Part shown: one piece after another, positions 44,700-56,539 of the stretch
Numbering within the stretch: position 1 is the stretch's first letter
Layout of the letters: every line of letters begins with the position of its first letter
Source of the DNA: Syngnathus acus
Taxonomy: Eukaryota > Chordata > Actinopteri > Syngnathiformes > Syngnathidae
Direction: 5' to 3'
Assembly (NCBI RefSeq): GCF_901709675.1
Contig: NC_051089.1
Span: 995,476-1,059,475 of the forward strand
Length of the DNA stretch: 64,000 nucleotides
Notes under the pieces: generated by a model
What the model was told of the DNA's origin: nothing
Database searches by the model: none
What the model saw: only the letters and a program-made list of their open reading frames with translations
Translations under genes and position numbers: made by a program

Positions 44700-47377
44700 T
44701 CCCCAGTGATCTCCTTCATGAGCTGGAGGAGCCTGAATGCACCCAAATTAAAGAGGAGACGGAGGAGCCAGTGTGTGCCCAAATGAAAGCCAAAGATGAG
44801 GAGTCACGACATCCTCACATTAAAGAAGACATCACCATGTTTCCATTGACTGGTGTCAGCATGAAGAGTGAAGAAGGTAATGGAGAGCAACATGGAGGAC
44901 CAGACGCCACCATCCCTCCACTTCTAGACAATTGCAAAGGATCCCAAGCTCCACCGTCAGACAGTGACGAGATAACGTCACACTCTTCTATTGCTGATAA
45001 TGAAGATGAAGGTCATCGTGAGGAGAACAGAAAAGCGGAGCCTCGGGCTTGCGTCTCACCTCCACACAAGACGGTAGAAGGTGATGCAGACCGCTGTAGA
45101 GGATCACAAGCAGACAGCCTCCTTGCTCCGCTATCAGATAGCGATGAAGGAATTGACGATAAAGCTGCCTCTGACTCTGAACTAACCTCACACTCTTCTG
45201 GCACTGTTGATGAACACTCCAAAGGTGATATGACGCATCACACTGACAAGAAACGCTGGAAATGTTCTCGGTGTGATCAAACCTTTACCTACAAGTCATC
45301 CTTGAAAAGCCACAAAAAAATACACGAAGGGGAACCTTTTACCTGCTCAGTTTGTGGTAAAGGTTATTCTAGAAAGGAAGCATTAAAAATTCACACAAGA
45401 ACACACACTGGAGAAAAACCTTTTCCTTGTTCCATGTGTGATAAAACATTTTCTTTGAAGGAAAGCCTAATGAGACACACAAGAACACACACTGGGGAAA
45501 AACCGTTTACCTGCGTAGTTTGTGGTAAAAGTTATTCTAGAAAGGGGCATTTAAGCAATCATTTAAAAGCACATTCTGCTGGTGAAAAAAAAAATTTTGC
45601 CTGCGCAGATTGTGGTAAAAGCTATTCTCAAAAGCAAAGCCTTTTATGGCACCAAAAAACACACACTGGGGAAAAACCTACCTGCTCCGATTGCGGCAAA
45701 GAATTTTCCACAAAGGGAGCATTAAAGCTTCACACAAGAACGCACACTGGAGAAAAACCTTTTCTTTGTTCGCAGTGTGGTAAAACATTTCCTTTGAAGG
45801 AAAGCTTAATAAGACACACAAGAACGCACACTGGGGAAAAACCTTTTGCCTGCTCAGTTTGTGCTAAAAGGTACTCTAGAAAAGGGGATTTAAGCATTCA
45901 TTTCCAAACGCATAGTGCGAGCCCAAGAAAACGCTTTACCTGCTCAGATTGTGGTAAAAGTTACTCTAAAAAGGCGTATTTAAACATTCATCTCAAAACA
46001 CAATGTGGGGAAAACAAATTTGCCTGCTCAGATTGCGGTAAAAGCTATTCTCAAAAGCAAAACTTATTACATCACAAAAAAACACACACTGAGGAAACCC
46101 TTTTTGCCTGCTCTAATTGTGGCAAAGATTTTTCGACAAAGACGGCATTAAAACGTCACACAGAAACACACACTGGAGAGAAACCTTTTGTTTGTTTGGT
46201 GTGTGGCAAAACATTTGCTCTGAAAGAAACCTTAGAAACGCACACAAGAAAACACCCTGGGGAAAAACCTTTTGCCTGCTCAGTTTGTGGTAATAGTTAC
46301 TCTAGAAAGGTGTATTTAAGCATTCATTTAAAAACACATAGTGCCGAAAAAGCTTTTGCCTGCTCAGATTGTGGTAAAAGGTTTTATCAAAAGAAAAGCT
46401 TATTATATCACACAAAAACACACACTGGGGAAAAACATTTTGCCTGCTCTGTTTGTGGCAAAACGTTTTCTACCAAGGGAACATTCAAAATTCACACAAG
46501 AACACACACTGGAGAAAAACCTTTTCGTTGTTCCGTGTGTGATAAAACATTTTCGTTGAAAGCAAGCTTAATAAGACACACAAGAACACACACTGGGGGA
46601 AAACCTTTTGCCTGCTCACTTTGTGGTCAAAGGTACACTAGAGAGGGTGATTTAAGCATTCATTTAAAAACACATAGTGCGAGTGAGGAAAAACCTTTTG
46701 CCTGCTCAGATTGTGGTGAAAGCTATTCTCACAAGCAAAGCCTTTTATGGCACCAAAAAACACACACTGGGGAAAAACCTTTTGCCTGCTCTGATTGTGG
46801 CAAATGTTTTTCGACAAAGGGATCATTAAAAATTCACGCAAGAACACACACTGGAGAAAAACCTTTTCTTTGTTCGCTGTGTGATAAAACATTTGCTTTG
46901 AAGGAAAGCTTAATAAGACACACAAGAACACACACCGGGGAAAAACCTTTTGCCTGCACAGTTTGTGGTAAAAGTTACTCTAGAAAGGGGGATTTAAGCA
47001 TTCATTTAAAAACACATAGTGTGGGTGCGCAAACACGTTTTACCTGCTCAGATTGTGGTAAAAGTTACTCTAAAAAAGCATATTTAAACATTCATTTAAA
47101 AACACATAGTGAGGAAAAACTTTTTGCCTGCTCTGATTGTGGCAAATCTTTTTGTACAAAGGGATCATTAAAAAATCACACAAAAACACACACTGGACAA
47201 AAACCTTTTCTTTGTTTGGTGTGTGATAAAACATTTGCTTTGAAGGAAAGCTTAATCAGACACACAAGAATGCACACTGGGGAAAAACCTTTTGCCTGCA
47301 CAGTTTGTGGTAAAAGTTACTCTAGAAAGGGGGATTTAAAAAAACACATTTCACTGGGGTCATGTAATAGTGAATAA
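44700..47377 (+). CDS. ZNF-12: large C2H2 zinc-finger protein, about 25 fingers, first exon uncertain
   Basis: The finger exon (44,700-47,377) follows CCGCAG and starts in phase 1 with VPSDLLHELEEPE. The linker has CTQIKEETEE, PHIKEDITMFPLTGV and ADSLLAPLSDSD. There are about 24 complete fingers and a clipped 25th (GDLKKHISLGS). Finger 9 has Gln for the last His. The array is built from a repeated block of four to five finger types: SYSQKQSLLWHQKTH, FSTKGxLKxHTRTH, DKTFALKESLIRHTRTH, SYSRKGDLSIHLKTH and SYSKKAYLNIHLKTH. No family first exon is found after the TAGC element. A possible substitute is MADLLSSSWLGL at 44,108-44,144 with donor G|GTACGT in phase 1. A start at the internal ATG near 44,782 (MKAKDEE) is another option. 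A poly(A) signal lies near 47,660. Confidence 0.87.
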
Positions 47378-50300
47378 CTATACAATCAAGTTGTGGTTCA
47401 GTAACTGCTCATTGTAGTCTTATCATCCTCTTCAGTATCATTGGCTATCATTTCAAAACATGCCATCATTTTTCATATGGCAGGCTCCACATCCAATTTC
47501 AAGTTTTGCCATTTGTTTTGTTCAATTGCTGATTTTTCTTTGCTCTGTTTTTTCTTTTCATCTTTCTCTTTCTTCATGTGTGATGTGAGTTGATTTGTGG
47601 CTCGTGCGAATATGTATTCTGATATTCTATGCAGTGTGACAAATTGAACATTTCATGATGAATAAATAAAAATATGCATGCAAGGATGACTTGAGTGTCA
47701 CCGTGTCGCTCGCGCATGTTGCGTGGCACCCGCATGGGCTCAGTGAAGCAAATTACGTCTTGATATATAACAAAGGTACAGTGTGTAAACGACTACTACA
47801 TGTTCTAGGACACCAATGTACATTTGATATAATTATAGAGCGAGTCATTTTTAATATTACATGGGTCGGGCCTCACCGTACAGAAAGCCGATAGGTCTCG
47901 CCGCCATCTATCTGCTACGGAATCCTAAAGGGGACAAACATAGCAAATTTGCTGGGTCAATGACTCCAGCGTGTGTACAAAATAAAATGCAAACATTTGT
48001 GTTGAATATTTGCTCGCATCTCTGCTGATGATGTGTCTCTGTGGCACCGTTAGGCATTTTATTAGTTCACCACTAGAGGTCACTAAATAATAAGGAAGCT
48101 TGTAATTGTATCATCTAGCAGCAAATTCCTCAACTTAATGTGTCATTACTTTCATTTAGATCATGAAATAATAATAATCTTCCACATCCTTAAGAGGCCA
48201 CGTTGAGGTGGCCCTTTACACCGTGACCTTAGTACTACCTACCTCTGAAAGTCATTTTTAGAAAGTACACAGCTGTGTTGTGTTCAGCCGAGCGAATAGA
48301 AGCCAAACCATAATGGAAGACACAAATATTTTCACAACAATTTGCGGGGCACGGATATGCGTCGGAGGCGGGCATGTTTTCTTCCCCTCGCCTCCTATAC
48401 GCACACATTTGTCTTTTTTTTTTGCATCTTGTCCCTTTTGACCTTTTGCAGGGCACAAGCACGGTGTTTCTGGGTCCGTCGGGGCAAACCCCAGAGGATT
48501 AGATGGCGCCATGCACTCACGAGCAAAGCCGATGCCGCCGTCTGTCTTCTCTGCAACCGTTTTTCCTCCAGCTGTGCAGAGTTCACCTTTTGCTAAGAGC
48601 AATTAGCAAAGCGCTTCAACTCTTGAACTCTGCATAGTCTGGCGTTCTGATTGTAGGGATCTATTTGTATCTATTGTAGGGAAGCCAATTGCAGGTGAGT
48701 TTGGATGCGAGGCGCAACGCTCCCCCAAACAAATACAGTACTTAAAAGGCTTCAGGTGCACTTGAAAGCAGAACCAGGTAGCTTTGTCGATAGGAACGAG
48801 GCTTTCCACGCTTGGCCGCCCATGTGACTGCGGTTTCTCGCTCTTAACTGAAACCAAGTCATACATTTGCCTAGGCTGTCATAGATATGAAGATGTCAAG
48901 CCAGGAGGAAAGGTCACAGCGACAGAAGTCATGTTCAGAATTATTACAAGGCAGACATTAAAAATGACGCTACTGCTGAGCTTCAACTGAGAATCTATTT
49001 TAAGAGTGATTTGGATTGTCGTGATTGAGAATAATGCTTGATGAGTAGTACATCAAGTATTATTCGTTTCATCACGCCGCAAAGACTTCCCACGTTAACG
49101 AAGAGGTCGCGATGCCTGCACACTTCATCCACCATCAAATTGTGCTATTAGAACCTGAATTTCAAGAAGTGCTAGGTGTTCTGCCTAAACGTGTTTTTTT
49201 TTTTTGTCCTATTCCGGCTGTCCTTACGGGGAAAATGGTTTCAGTTTCAGAAAAAGACTTGCTTTGATTGCTGATACTGCCAATCACTTGTGCATGACTT
49301 CATGACTCCACAATGAGCTGAAAGGTTGCTGCGGAATGAATATTACAGTAACGCCTCTCCCTGCAGACAAGCTGCAGCAGACAAGCTGCAACGGCCACTC
49401 AGCTTAAGTGCAAGAGTGCAAGGTTGAACATTGGGATGCAGACGGATTTATTTTTAAAAAACATCAAACGTCAGCAGGGACTGCGGACACGACGCACCTG
49501 CTTCAAGCACGTGTTGCTGGATGCTGATGTTGGTTGTGCCGGACAGGTGGACAGGTGGCATCACTCAGGCCAGGCGCCGATGAATAATCGAGCTGACGCG
49601 TCGGTGAGGTGTGCTTAACGCCGGCTGGACAAATGGAGCTGGATCACAAATGCCAAGGGAGCCCATGTCGAGCCACTGCGCAGACAGATCAAATAGCCAG
49701 CAAGACAACACAACCACAAGTATTTCTCTTACTATTTGACTTTTACTTCTCACCTCCCCGCCATTCTTTTTTTTGCTATAAGCCATCCTTGCAGTGTGGG
49801 AGATAACTGACACAATCTGCACATGTTTGTATTCCATTTCAATAGATGTGTGCAAAATTGTTCATTTGCTGTGACCCCGCCCCCTGACCAGCACAAGCAC
49901 AGCTCGCGGGCATCTCTGCCTTTGCCCTGGCTGGAGCCAAAAACAGAGCCCAGCCACAGGTGGTGTGTGCGTGTGCACTTTATTGGTTGTGACACACGTC
50001 TCTTGCCTTAAGTGCTTGGAGAGGACAATTAAAAATGCATCAGTAGCATGCAATGAGAGGGCTGAAAAGAACACACGGCGGGCGGGCGGGCGGGCAGCAA
50101 TATGTAACCTTGCTCGGGCTGCGACCTCTCGAGCTGAGCTGCTGACTAAGTACGTACAAATGCAAACTTTTGAACTCTTTATTACACGTCAATTAATACA
50201 CGATGAAGCGACATGCTTTTTAAAGCCATTTTTCCTCCCATTGTTTGTCCACATTAGCCTTGAGAACTGACAAGCAGGTGTGCTCGCGACACTGAAAAAA

Positions 50301-52668
50301 ATGCAGAATATACTCTGTTTTATTTTGTTAAGTGGTTGCACAAAATAAAACGGTCGGGATCAGATAGCTACATTTTTGAAGTTGTCGGATAGTCGACTTC
50401 AAAAATGTGTCCAATCCACAATCCAACTACTTCAGAAATTGTAGTCGTCTGGATCCCAATGATGTTATTTTGTGCAACCAATTGATGAAAAAAAAGAGTC
50501 AATCCAACATCATTATTTTTTTTAGCCCAGCCTAGTGTGCTCACATTGAACAAAGTCATTGAAACATTCAACACAATGGTTGCTTCCGAATGTTAAGGCC
50601 AACCTGTGTACAATGGCACAAAGCTCCAAGCCAAGGTCATTCAATTCCCACCAGAGCATTCCTTTCTCTGCGTACATGAGTCAGGCCTGGGCACAAGAGC
50701 ATGTCCATGTCAGGTCACAATGTCCACCCCCCCCCCTTCCATGTTGTGCATCACACCAGCTCCCCCCTTCATTTTTTTTTTTTTTTGCACCCACAATCCA
50801 CAAGTGGCTCGCCATTTTTAGCCGCATTAGCATGATAGCACAGCACTCAGTAGCCCCTTCTAATGTTCAAATTGTTGTATTTGTGTTTGAGGCGAGCAGT
50901 AGTTTCTCACCTACAAGAAAAAAAAAAACCAGTATGATAGCAATGAATGGCCTTCATTGGGATGCCACACGCAAAAACAAATGACTTGAACCCATAAGCT
51001 GGTGCAATATGAATTTTTCATCATTCAAACACTTCAGGATACACTTCAACTGTGTTTTTGTCCGGGGGGGACCAAAATCAGACAAAAAGGGCTAAGTGTG
51101 TGTATAGAAGCTATCAAATGGTGGCAAAGCACTTCAAAATGGAAGGGATCATAAAATAGCAACACCATGCTTCATGCATGTACACAATCAGCATCCCATG
51201 AAGCAACGACATTCTGTCAATGATCAAACCAGCTTCATATCATTTGCTTGCATGGACACCAGCCTAAATAACAAGCTAGCGTAAATGACCGCGACATCAC
51301 ACATAGCCAAACAAATATACACAATAGCACTACACGCAAACAGTCATTAGACTCACCTTTGGGCATTTGTACACAATATGAAATGTTTGGGAACACAGCA
51401 AACTGGTCAAAGCAGAAACAAAGGTTAGCTTTCACTTTTGACTGCATAAGGTGCAGTCCGACACCGCAAACACGTTCACTCAATTCAACCGAGCAAGACT
51501 AAAATTCCACCGGATAGTACCAAAGTAATACTTTTATTGCTTTGGACTGAGAAAAAAATTTGCATCTGGAAAAATCAGCTTGATTTTCCGTCAACATAAA
51601 AATCACATCAAATTTGCATTGGAATGAGAACGATGACTGATCAGTTGACTCGACACTGCCCAATAAGCCGACTTGTGTTCAAATGTAAGAACATTTAGCG
51701 AAGATTCATTCACGACAACCTGAAGTTCAACTCATTGAATACGTATGTCCCTCACAACTTTGCACAGTAGCAAAGTTTCCATTCATGCTTTGTTCTCGCA
51801 GATGTTTTTCCGAGCAATGACTCAGTTGTTAAGTAAGAAACATTTTGGCCTTGATGTTTGAAAAGAGAAAATGATGAATCCACGAGTAAGCACTGTAACC
51901 ACAGCACTCACGCTGAGAGCAGGTGGAGCCTTTCTGCTTCTCAAGATGCACATTTCTTTCGAACTTTTAGAAGTCCAAAACTAGCCAGAGGTGAAATAAC
52001 ATGCAAAGCCATTATGGAGACATTTCCAGGAACTTATGATCCCCTTGTAAAAAGTCGAGAAGAACGTAGAGAGTATTCTTTGTGTACAAAGTGTGCCTTC
52101 ATTGATCCAATTTCAGTTGAAAAGTGGCATCGAAAAAAAAGTGATGTACTCAAAATTCAATTGAGAAGCTCTTAGCTTATTCTGGGGGAATGCGACAAAA
52201 CAAACATTTCGAGAAGGGTTAGCTGCATCATGCTTTTTTGAAATTCACACCATCTAAAAAACGTTCGTTTCCACACGGTATGCGAGACATGCCTTGTTGT
52301 CCACTTAGGAAAAAAAAACCCCATCTTGCGGCCTTCTAGATATAACTGTAGAGTTGCGTTCCTGAGATACGGGCACAAAAGAAGCCAAGGCCAGGAGGTC
52401 AGCGGAGAGAATCAACATACTAACTTGCGGGCATCTCCACATCTTGATCATGAAATCGACAGTATGCGCACGTGACAAAAACTAAGCCGAGCGTTAATTG
52501 TCAAAAAGTTACAAGCTGGAATAGAACATGGAGCCTAAGACAACATCTAAAGCTTCCCAACAAAGACTTGACAACGCCAGACACAAACGCGGTGCTTGTT
52601 GCCACGACACGACTTTAACGATCATCCACAGCAAGTATTTCACAACAAGCTCCAGTCGTGTTCCTCAC
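47378..52668. other. Gene-poor stretch between ZNF-12 and the GPCR
   Basis: No gene is supported. All frames are short and without splice or domain support. The stretch includes the ZNF-12 3' UTR (to about 47,670), a fold-back element (50,333-50,480), a GGGC run near 50,080, C and T runs near 50,727-50,787, and, on the minus strand, the likely GPCR 3' UTR with a possible AATAAA at 51,538-51,533. Confidence 0.6.
50333..50480. mobile_element. Small fold-back element (MITE-like palindrome)
   Basis: The outer arms are TGGTTGCACAAAATAA and, on the right, TTATTTTGTGCAACCA. The next paired blocks are GGGATCAGATAGCTACA against TGTAGTCGTCTGGATCCC, and the inner core is CATTTTTGAAGT against ACTTCAAAAATG with a 13-base loop. 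The whole 148 bp can fold into one hairpin. No coding capacity. Confidence 0.75.
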
Positions 52669-54159
52669 TCAGGCTTTCTCCTCCTGTGGGGGATAGCGCT
52701 GATCACGCTGAAAGAGTAACGTCACGCCCTTCCGAAAACGATGGTCCCTCACGCTGTAGATGATCACGTTACAGCAACTGTTTGCCGTTAGAATCCAGAA
52801 GGCAACAAAGGAGAAGTTGCACCAGGTGTATCCCACCACGTTGCCCAGCACAAACACGGCAATGGGGGAGAAGGATGCGGTGAAAGCAAACGTTAAGATG
52901 CTTATTGTCTTAGCGGCCTTAATATCTGAAAAGGAAGGTCTGTGGTGAGGGCATGAGCCTCCCCCTCCTCCCTCGGTCAAACTCCCCTCGGAGAGCAGTT
53001 TGCGTCTCCTGGAGTACTGCTTGATGCTTGTGAAGGACATAATGTTAATGGCCAACGTTCCACCCAGAAGAGTGAAGTCAAAGACTGGGAAGAGCAGCAG
53101 GATGTTGGCGTCATGCGGCAACCGGTTGCCAAGCAACACTGGAGAGTAGTTGCACATACGGCTACACTCATTGTACTCTAAAGTGAAGTTGCTGCTGAAT
53201 AAGAGCGGCGCCAGCGCCAGGAGAAAACTGGCAGCCCAGGAGAGTAGAATGAGGAGAAGAGTTCTCCTCCGGGTCACCAGGGCGTCCTTGTGCAGCGGCC
53301 ACAGGATGGCCACACTTCGCTCCACTGTCATGAGGAAGATGGTGCTGATGGAGACAAACGTGCAGCCGGCAAAAACGGGTCCAATCAGCATGCAGGGCTG
53401 CCAGGGGCTCCTTTGAGAAGCCCAACCGCCCTGGTACCAAACGGGAGGCGTGTAGGTTACCATCAGTGAGACTTCCGTGTAAACGGAGAAAGGGACCACC
53501 AGGACGCCCACCATCATGTCAGCTATAGCCAGAGAAACTGTCAAGAAATACACAGGAAAATATGAAGTCAATGACTGGTTTTCCTACTTAATGTGGACTA
53601 GGTTCTTTTGTTGGACCTGACTGCAGACTTTGAGAATATGGACCGCAATATTCCATTGGCTAGCTCTGAAGTGATTTAGATCCTATTTGGCAGAGAGAAC
53701 CTTTCGTGGTAGCCTTGGTTTCTCCGATTCCAACTGTACCCATATGGCGTTCCACTCGGTTCAACTTTGGGGCCACTGCTATTTTCACTGTATACCCTGA
53801 GTTGGCTCGACTGGAGTATTCGGGTTCTTAATGTTAGTCAAAAGAACTTATTTTGAAATTCGACGTTGAAAGTTACCTTTCAAGTAGCCTTGTGGTGTCC
53901 TGGACTGTCTGGTCTGCACAAATACAGTCAGAGTGATAACATTTCCGATCACTATGGCAAAAGTCAGGCTGAGCATGAAAGCAACCGCAAAGGCACGATT
54001 GAGAAAGCCACAGCAGCAGACTGTACAGAGAGGAGCCGCCGGCTGCTCCGATATCACTTTGGCCTGGGAAGCTGGAGTCAGGTTCAAAAGAGACTCTGTC
54101 GTCGCCAGCAGAAGGGCACAATTGCCAACCGCATCCGTTTGGTTCAACAAAGCAGTCAT
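52669..54159 (-). CDS. Class A orphan G protein-coupled receptor with atypical motifs, 383 aa
   Basis: Two coding exons: 54,159-53,877 (ends AAAG|GTAAC) and 53,537-52,669 (after TTGACAG), joined in phase 1 (YLK-VSLAIAD). Seven membrane segments are visible: TM1 around residues 57-80 with GN at 72-73, TM2 with D101, TM3 from C143, TM4 with LLSW, TM5 from ANILLLFP, TM6 TISILTFAFTASFSP, TM7 FVAFWILTANSCCNVIIY. N-glycosylation sites NQT (6) and NLT (26) lie in the N terminus. Motifs are unusual: ERS at 167-169 in place of DRY, no CWxP in TM6, NVIIY in place of NPxxY. Position 3.32 is Phe150, so the aminergic Asp is absent. The ATG at 54,159 was preferred because the frame upstream starts only with GTG. 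I cannot assign the subfamily; the NSxCNxxIYS tail recalls GPR21/GPR52. Confidence 0.87.
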
Positions 54160-54339
54160 GGTCCAAGATGGTCCGGTCCTCCTCACTTGTGCGCTTTGTA
54201 TCGGATCGTCAGGAGACCGTGTCCGGACTTACCTGTTGGGGAATAGAATTTTATTTTTAGTTAACTATAATAACCTTGCCCTGACACACATTAATAATAG
54301 TTAATAATGAAGAACGACTATTCTGCCCATTCTAGAGTA

Positions 54340-54600
54340 CCGTATTTTGCGGACTATAAGTCGCACCAGACATAAAATACATAATATAGAAGGCGTGACT
54401 GATTTGTAACCTTTATGAAAATTTCAGGCGTTTGTATATTGACTGGCTTGGTAAGAATCATTGAAAGATGTTTTGAATTGTGATAGCAGTTTGCTGCATT
54501 TGTCAGAGTGGCGCTTGTGACGGAGAACAAAATCACACCTTTTTTAGTCCAATGCACAATAATGGAAACACAATTTTGTTTGTATATATACTTAAGATAA
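54340..54600. repeat. Dispersed fish repeat with the TATAAGTCGCACC phrase
   Basis: Starts TACCGTATTTTGCGGACTAT and continues AAGTCGCACCAGACATAAAA, the same family phrase as at the left end of the window. The right boundary is not clear. Confidence 0.6.
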
Positions 54601-54993
54601 TAGAAGCATACTCAGTCGACCATTTTCGATAAGAGTCCAGGCGAACAAAAGACTTGCGTTATTTGCATGTGCTTTTTGCGCGAGTGGTAATGTAGCAATA
54701 TGTTGCTATTTCGACAGAGGTCACAAAAGGTTGCAAACTCTTGTCGCAAAAACAAAATTCAACACATTGTATTGCTGTTTTGTTCAATTCTAAATGTTTG
54801 ACTTGTAAATAACGCATTGCACCACATTATAAACGGTTCATTTTACAGTAAAGTTGAAATGATTAAAAAAGCCTTCATCTCAGAATAGTCAGGGGGGGAA
54901 AACAACTCATTAAGGATCCGGTTACTATCAGTGAAGATGACAGGCTAAAGTCCACCCTCTGGCGAGGCCTCCAGCGCAATCAGACCACCAGCT

Positions 54994-55068
54994 GACACAC
55001 ACACACACACACACACACTGTTCACACATTTCAGCGTGGCCTATAAGTAGTGTGTGTGTGTGTGTGTA
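54994..55068. repeat. Inverted AC/GT microsatellite pair
   Basis: About 12 AC units (54,994-55,018), about 30 bp of other sequence, then about 9 GT units (55,050-55,068). The two runs are complementary and could pair. Confidence 0.85.
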
Positions 55069-56539
55069 CGTGTGACTTGACATCAGACCTCGGAAGGTTT
55101 CGTCCTCACCTTGTCGCAAGTGATTTTTTCTTGTGTGATTTTGCTTAGCGGTTGTTTAGTTGGTATTTAATCGCCAAATAATATCAAATAAACAAAAGTA
55201 ATTGGTTAATAAACAGGGGAAAATGATTTAATACATTTCAATGCAAATAAAATTACGTCCGATTATTCGCTTGACCAATCATCGATGCAATAGTCAATTG
55301 TAAAAATATGCCATAGTGACAGCCTTGCAGATTTACTAGTTTCGCCCAATTTCTAAACAACTAGTTGAGGTTTTCTGAAAACGAGAGCCAAAGAACGAAG
55401 ACAAGTGGCACACCTGAGACTGGTTGCCAGTGAACCACGGATGAAGACAAACAAGCATGCATTCTCATCTTCCTTCACATTTCTGCTGAGTGGGAACTGA
55501 ACACAAGCTGCTTAAATAATAAAAAAGTTGTTTGTTAGCAAAGACTCTCTGTAACATCTGCTAACAACCCAGGCTAAACTTTGCTCCTACAAAGATATTA
55601 ACCTCTCAATCCAGATGGACTTCAACATATTTCCTTGACTCTTTCCTCTTAAACTACTTTCCGATGAATACTATACCCGAGATCCACAAATAGAAAAACA
55701 CCAAAAGGTCAGTCACCATGCAAATTGTGAATTTGAAAGAGAAACGACAGCTAACATAGCAGCTCACATACTTTTAAAGTTCATCCCAAAGTTGGTGCGC
55801 TCAAGTTCTTCCAAAGGTTGCCTCTAACGAAATGCAGAAGAGCAAAACATCACACACCTCATAGGTCAAAATGTACTCTGTAGTTTTTACTCTCATTCCT
55901 AGAATTCATTTCGTCACTTGTGAACTTCCGTCGTCAGTTTCCTCTCTCTAATAATGACGACATTATTTCTCAACATATCTTGTAACATGAGCATCATTTT
56001 ATTTGTAAGATCCCAAATATTTGATCATATGCATGTTGTTTCCCCACTAATTGAGCATTATATTAAGCAGAAAAAAAATACAAGAGGGATTTTCCTTACC
56101 TGCAGTTGACTGAGATCAACCAGGACAGATTGAAAAATGAGCTTCCAATGAGCAATCCAATGAGCTTGACCCAACGAAATCAACGCCATGGGCTTGTGTG
56201 CAGCAGGAAGCGGCGGCGGCGGCGGCGGCATTCCGCAATCAGTCACTCTCTCCTCGCTCACCACTCCGCAGACGCCCTTGCCTGCCTCGCCTCGCCTCGC
56301 CTCTCAGCTGCGGCATCCACGCGTGCTTTGCAACGCAGCAAGTTCACAGCAGCCTCATCTTCACCCTCCTCTTCCTCTTCCTCCTCCTCCCAACCTAACA
56401 TAGAAGCAAAAGCCAGACAAGTCGTTGACTTTAAAATGACTTTGAAGTTGGCGTTCAATGCACACAGCTTGACGAGGAGGCTGAAATTGCAAATGCCATT
56501 TGAAAATCCGTTGATAGCATTTCCCAATCCATGTTGACA

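Larger units (their letters stand above)
54160..56300 (-). promoter_or_regulatory. 5' UTR, first intron and promoter region of the GPCR gene
   Basis: The coding exon seems to begin with 5' UTR after an acceptor CCCCAACAG at 54,235-54,233. A matching donor CTGCAG|GTAAGG lies at 56,102-56,101, so a non-coding first exon probably occupies about 56,102-56,260. It is embedded in GC- and CG-richer sequence with a GGC run (56,211-56,229). The intron holds repeat fragments (54,340-54,560), paired AC/GT microsatellites (54,994-55,068) and otherwise AT-rich sequence. Confidence 0.6.

Noticed and set aside
48235-48602. Overlapping frames of 75-114 codons in the gene-poor stretch
   Set aside because: Several frames are open on both strands in a short GC-richer patch; no domain, splice site or poly(A) context supports a gene.
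52669-54159. Assignment of the receptor as an aminergic (adrenergic-like) GPCR
   Set aside because: The aminergic Asp at 3.32 is Phe150, and the TM6 and TM7 motifs do not fit.
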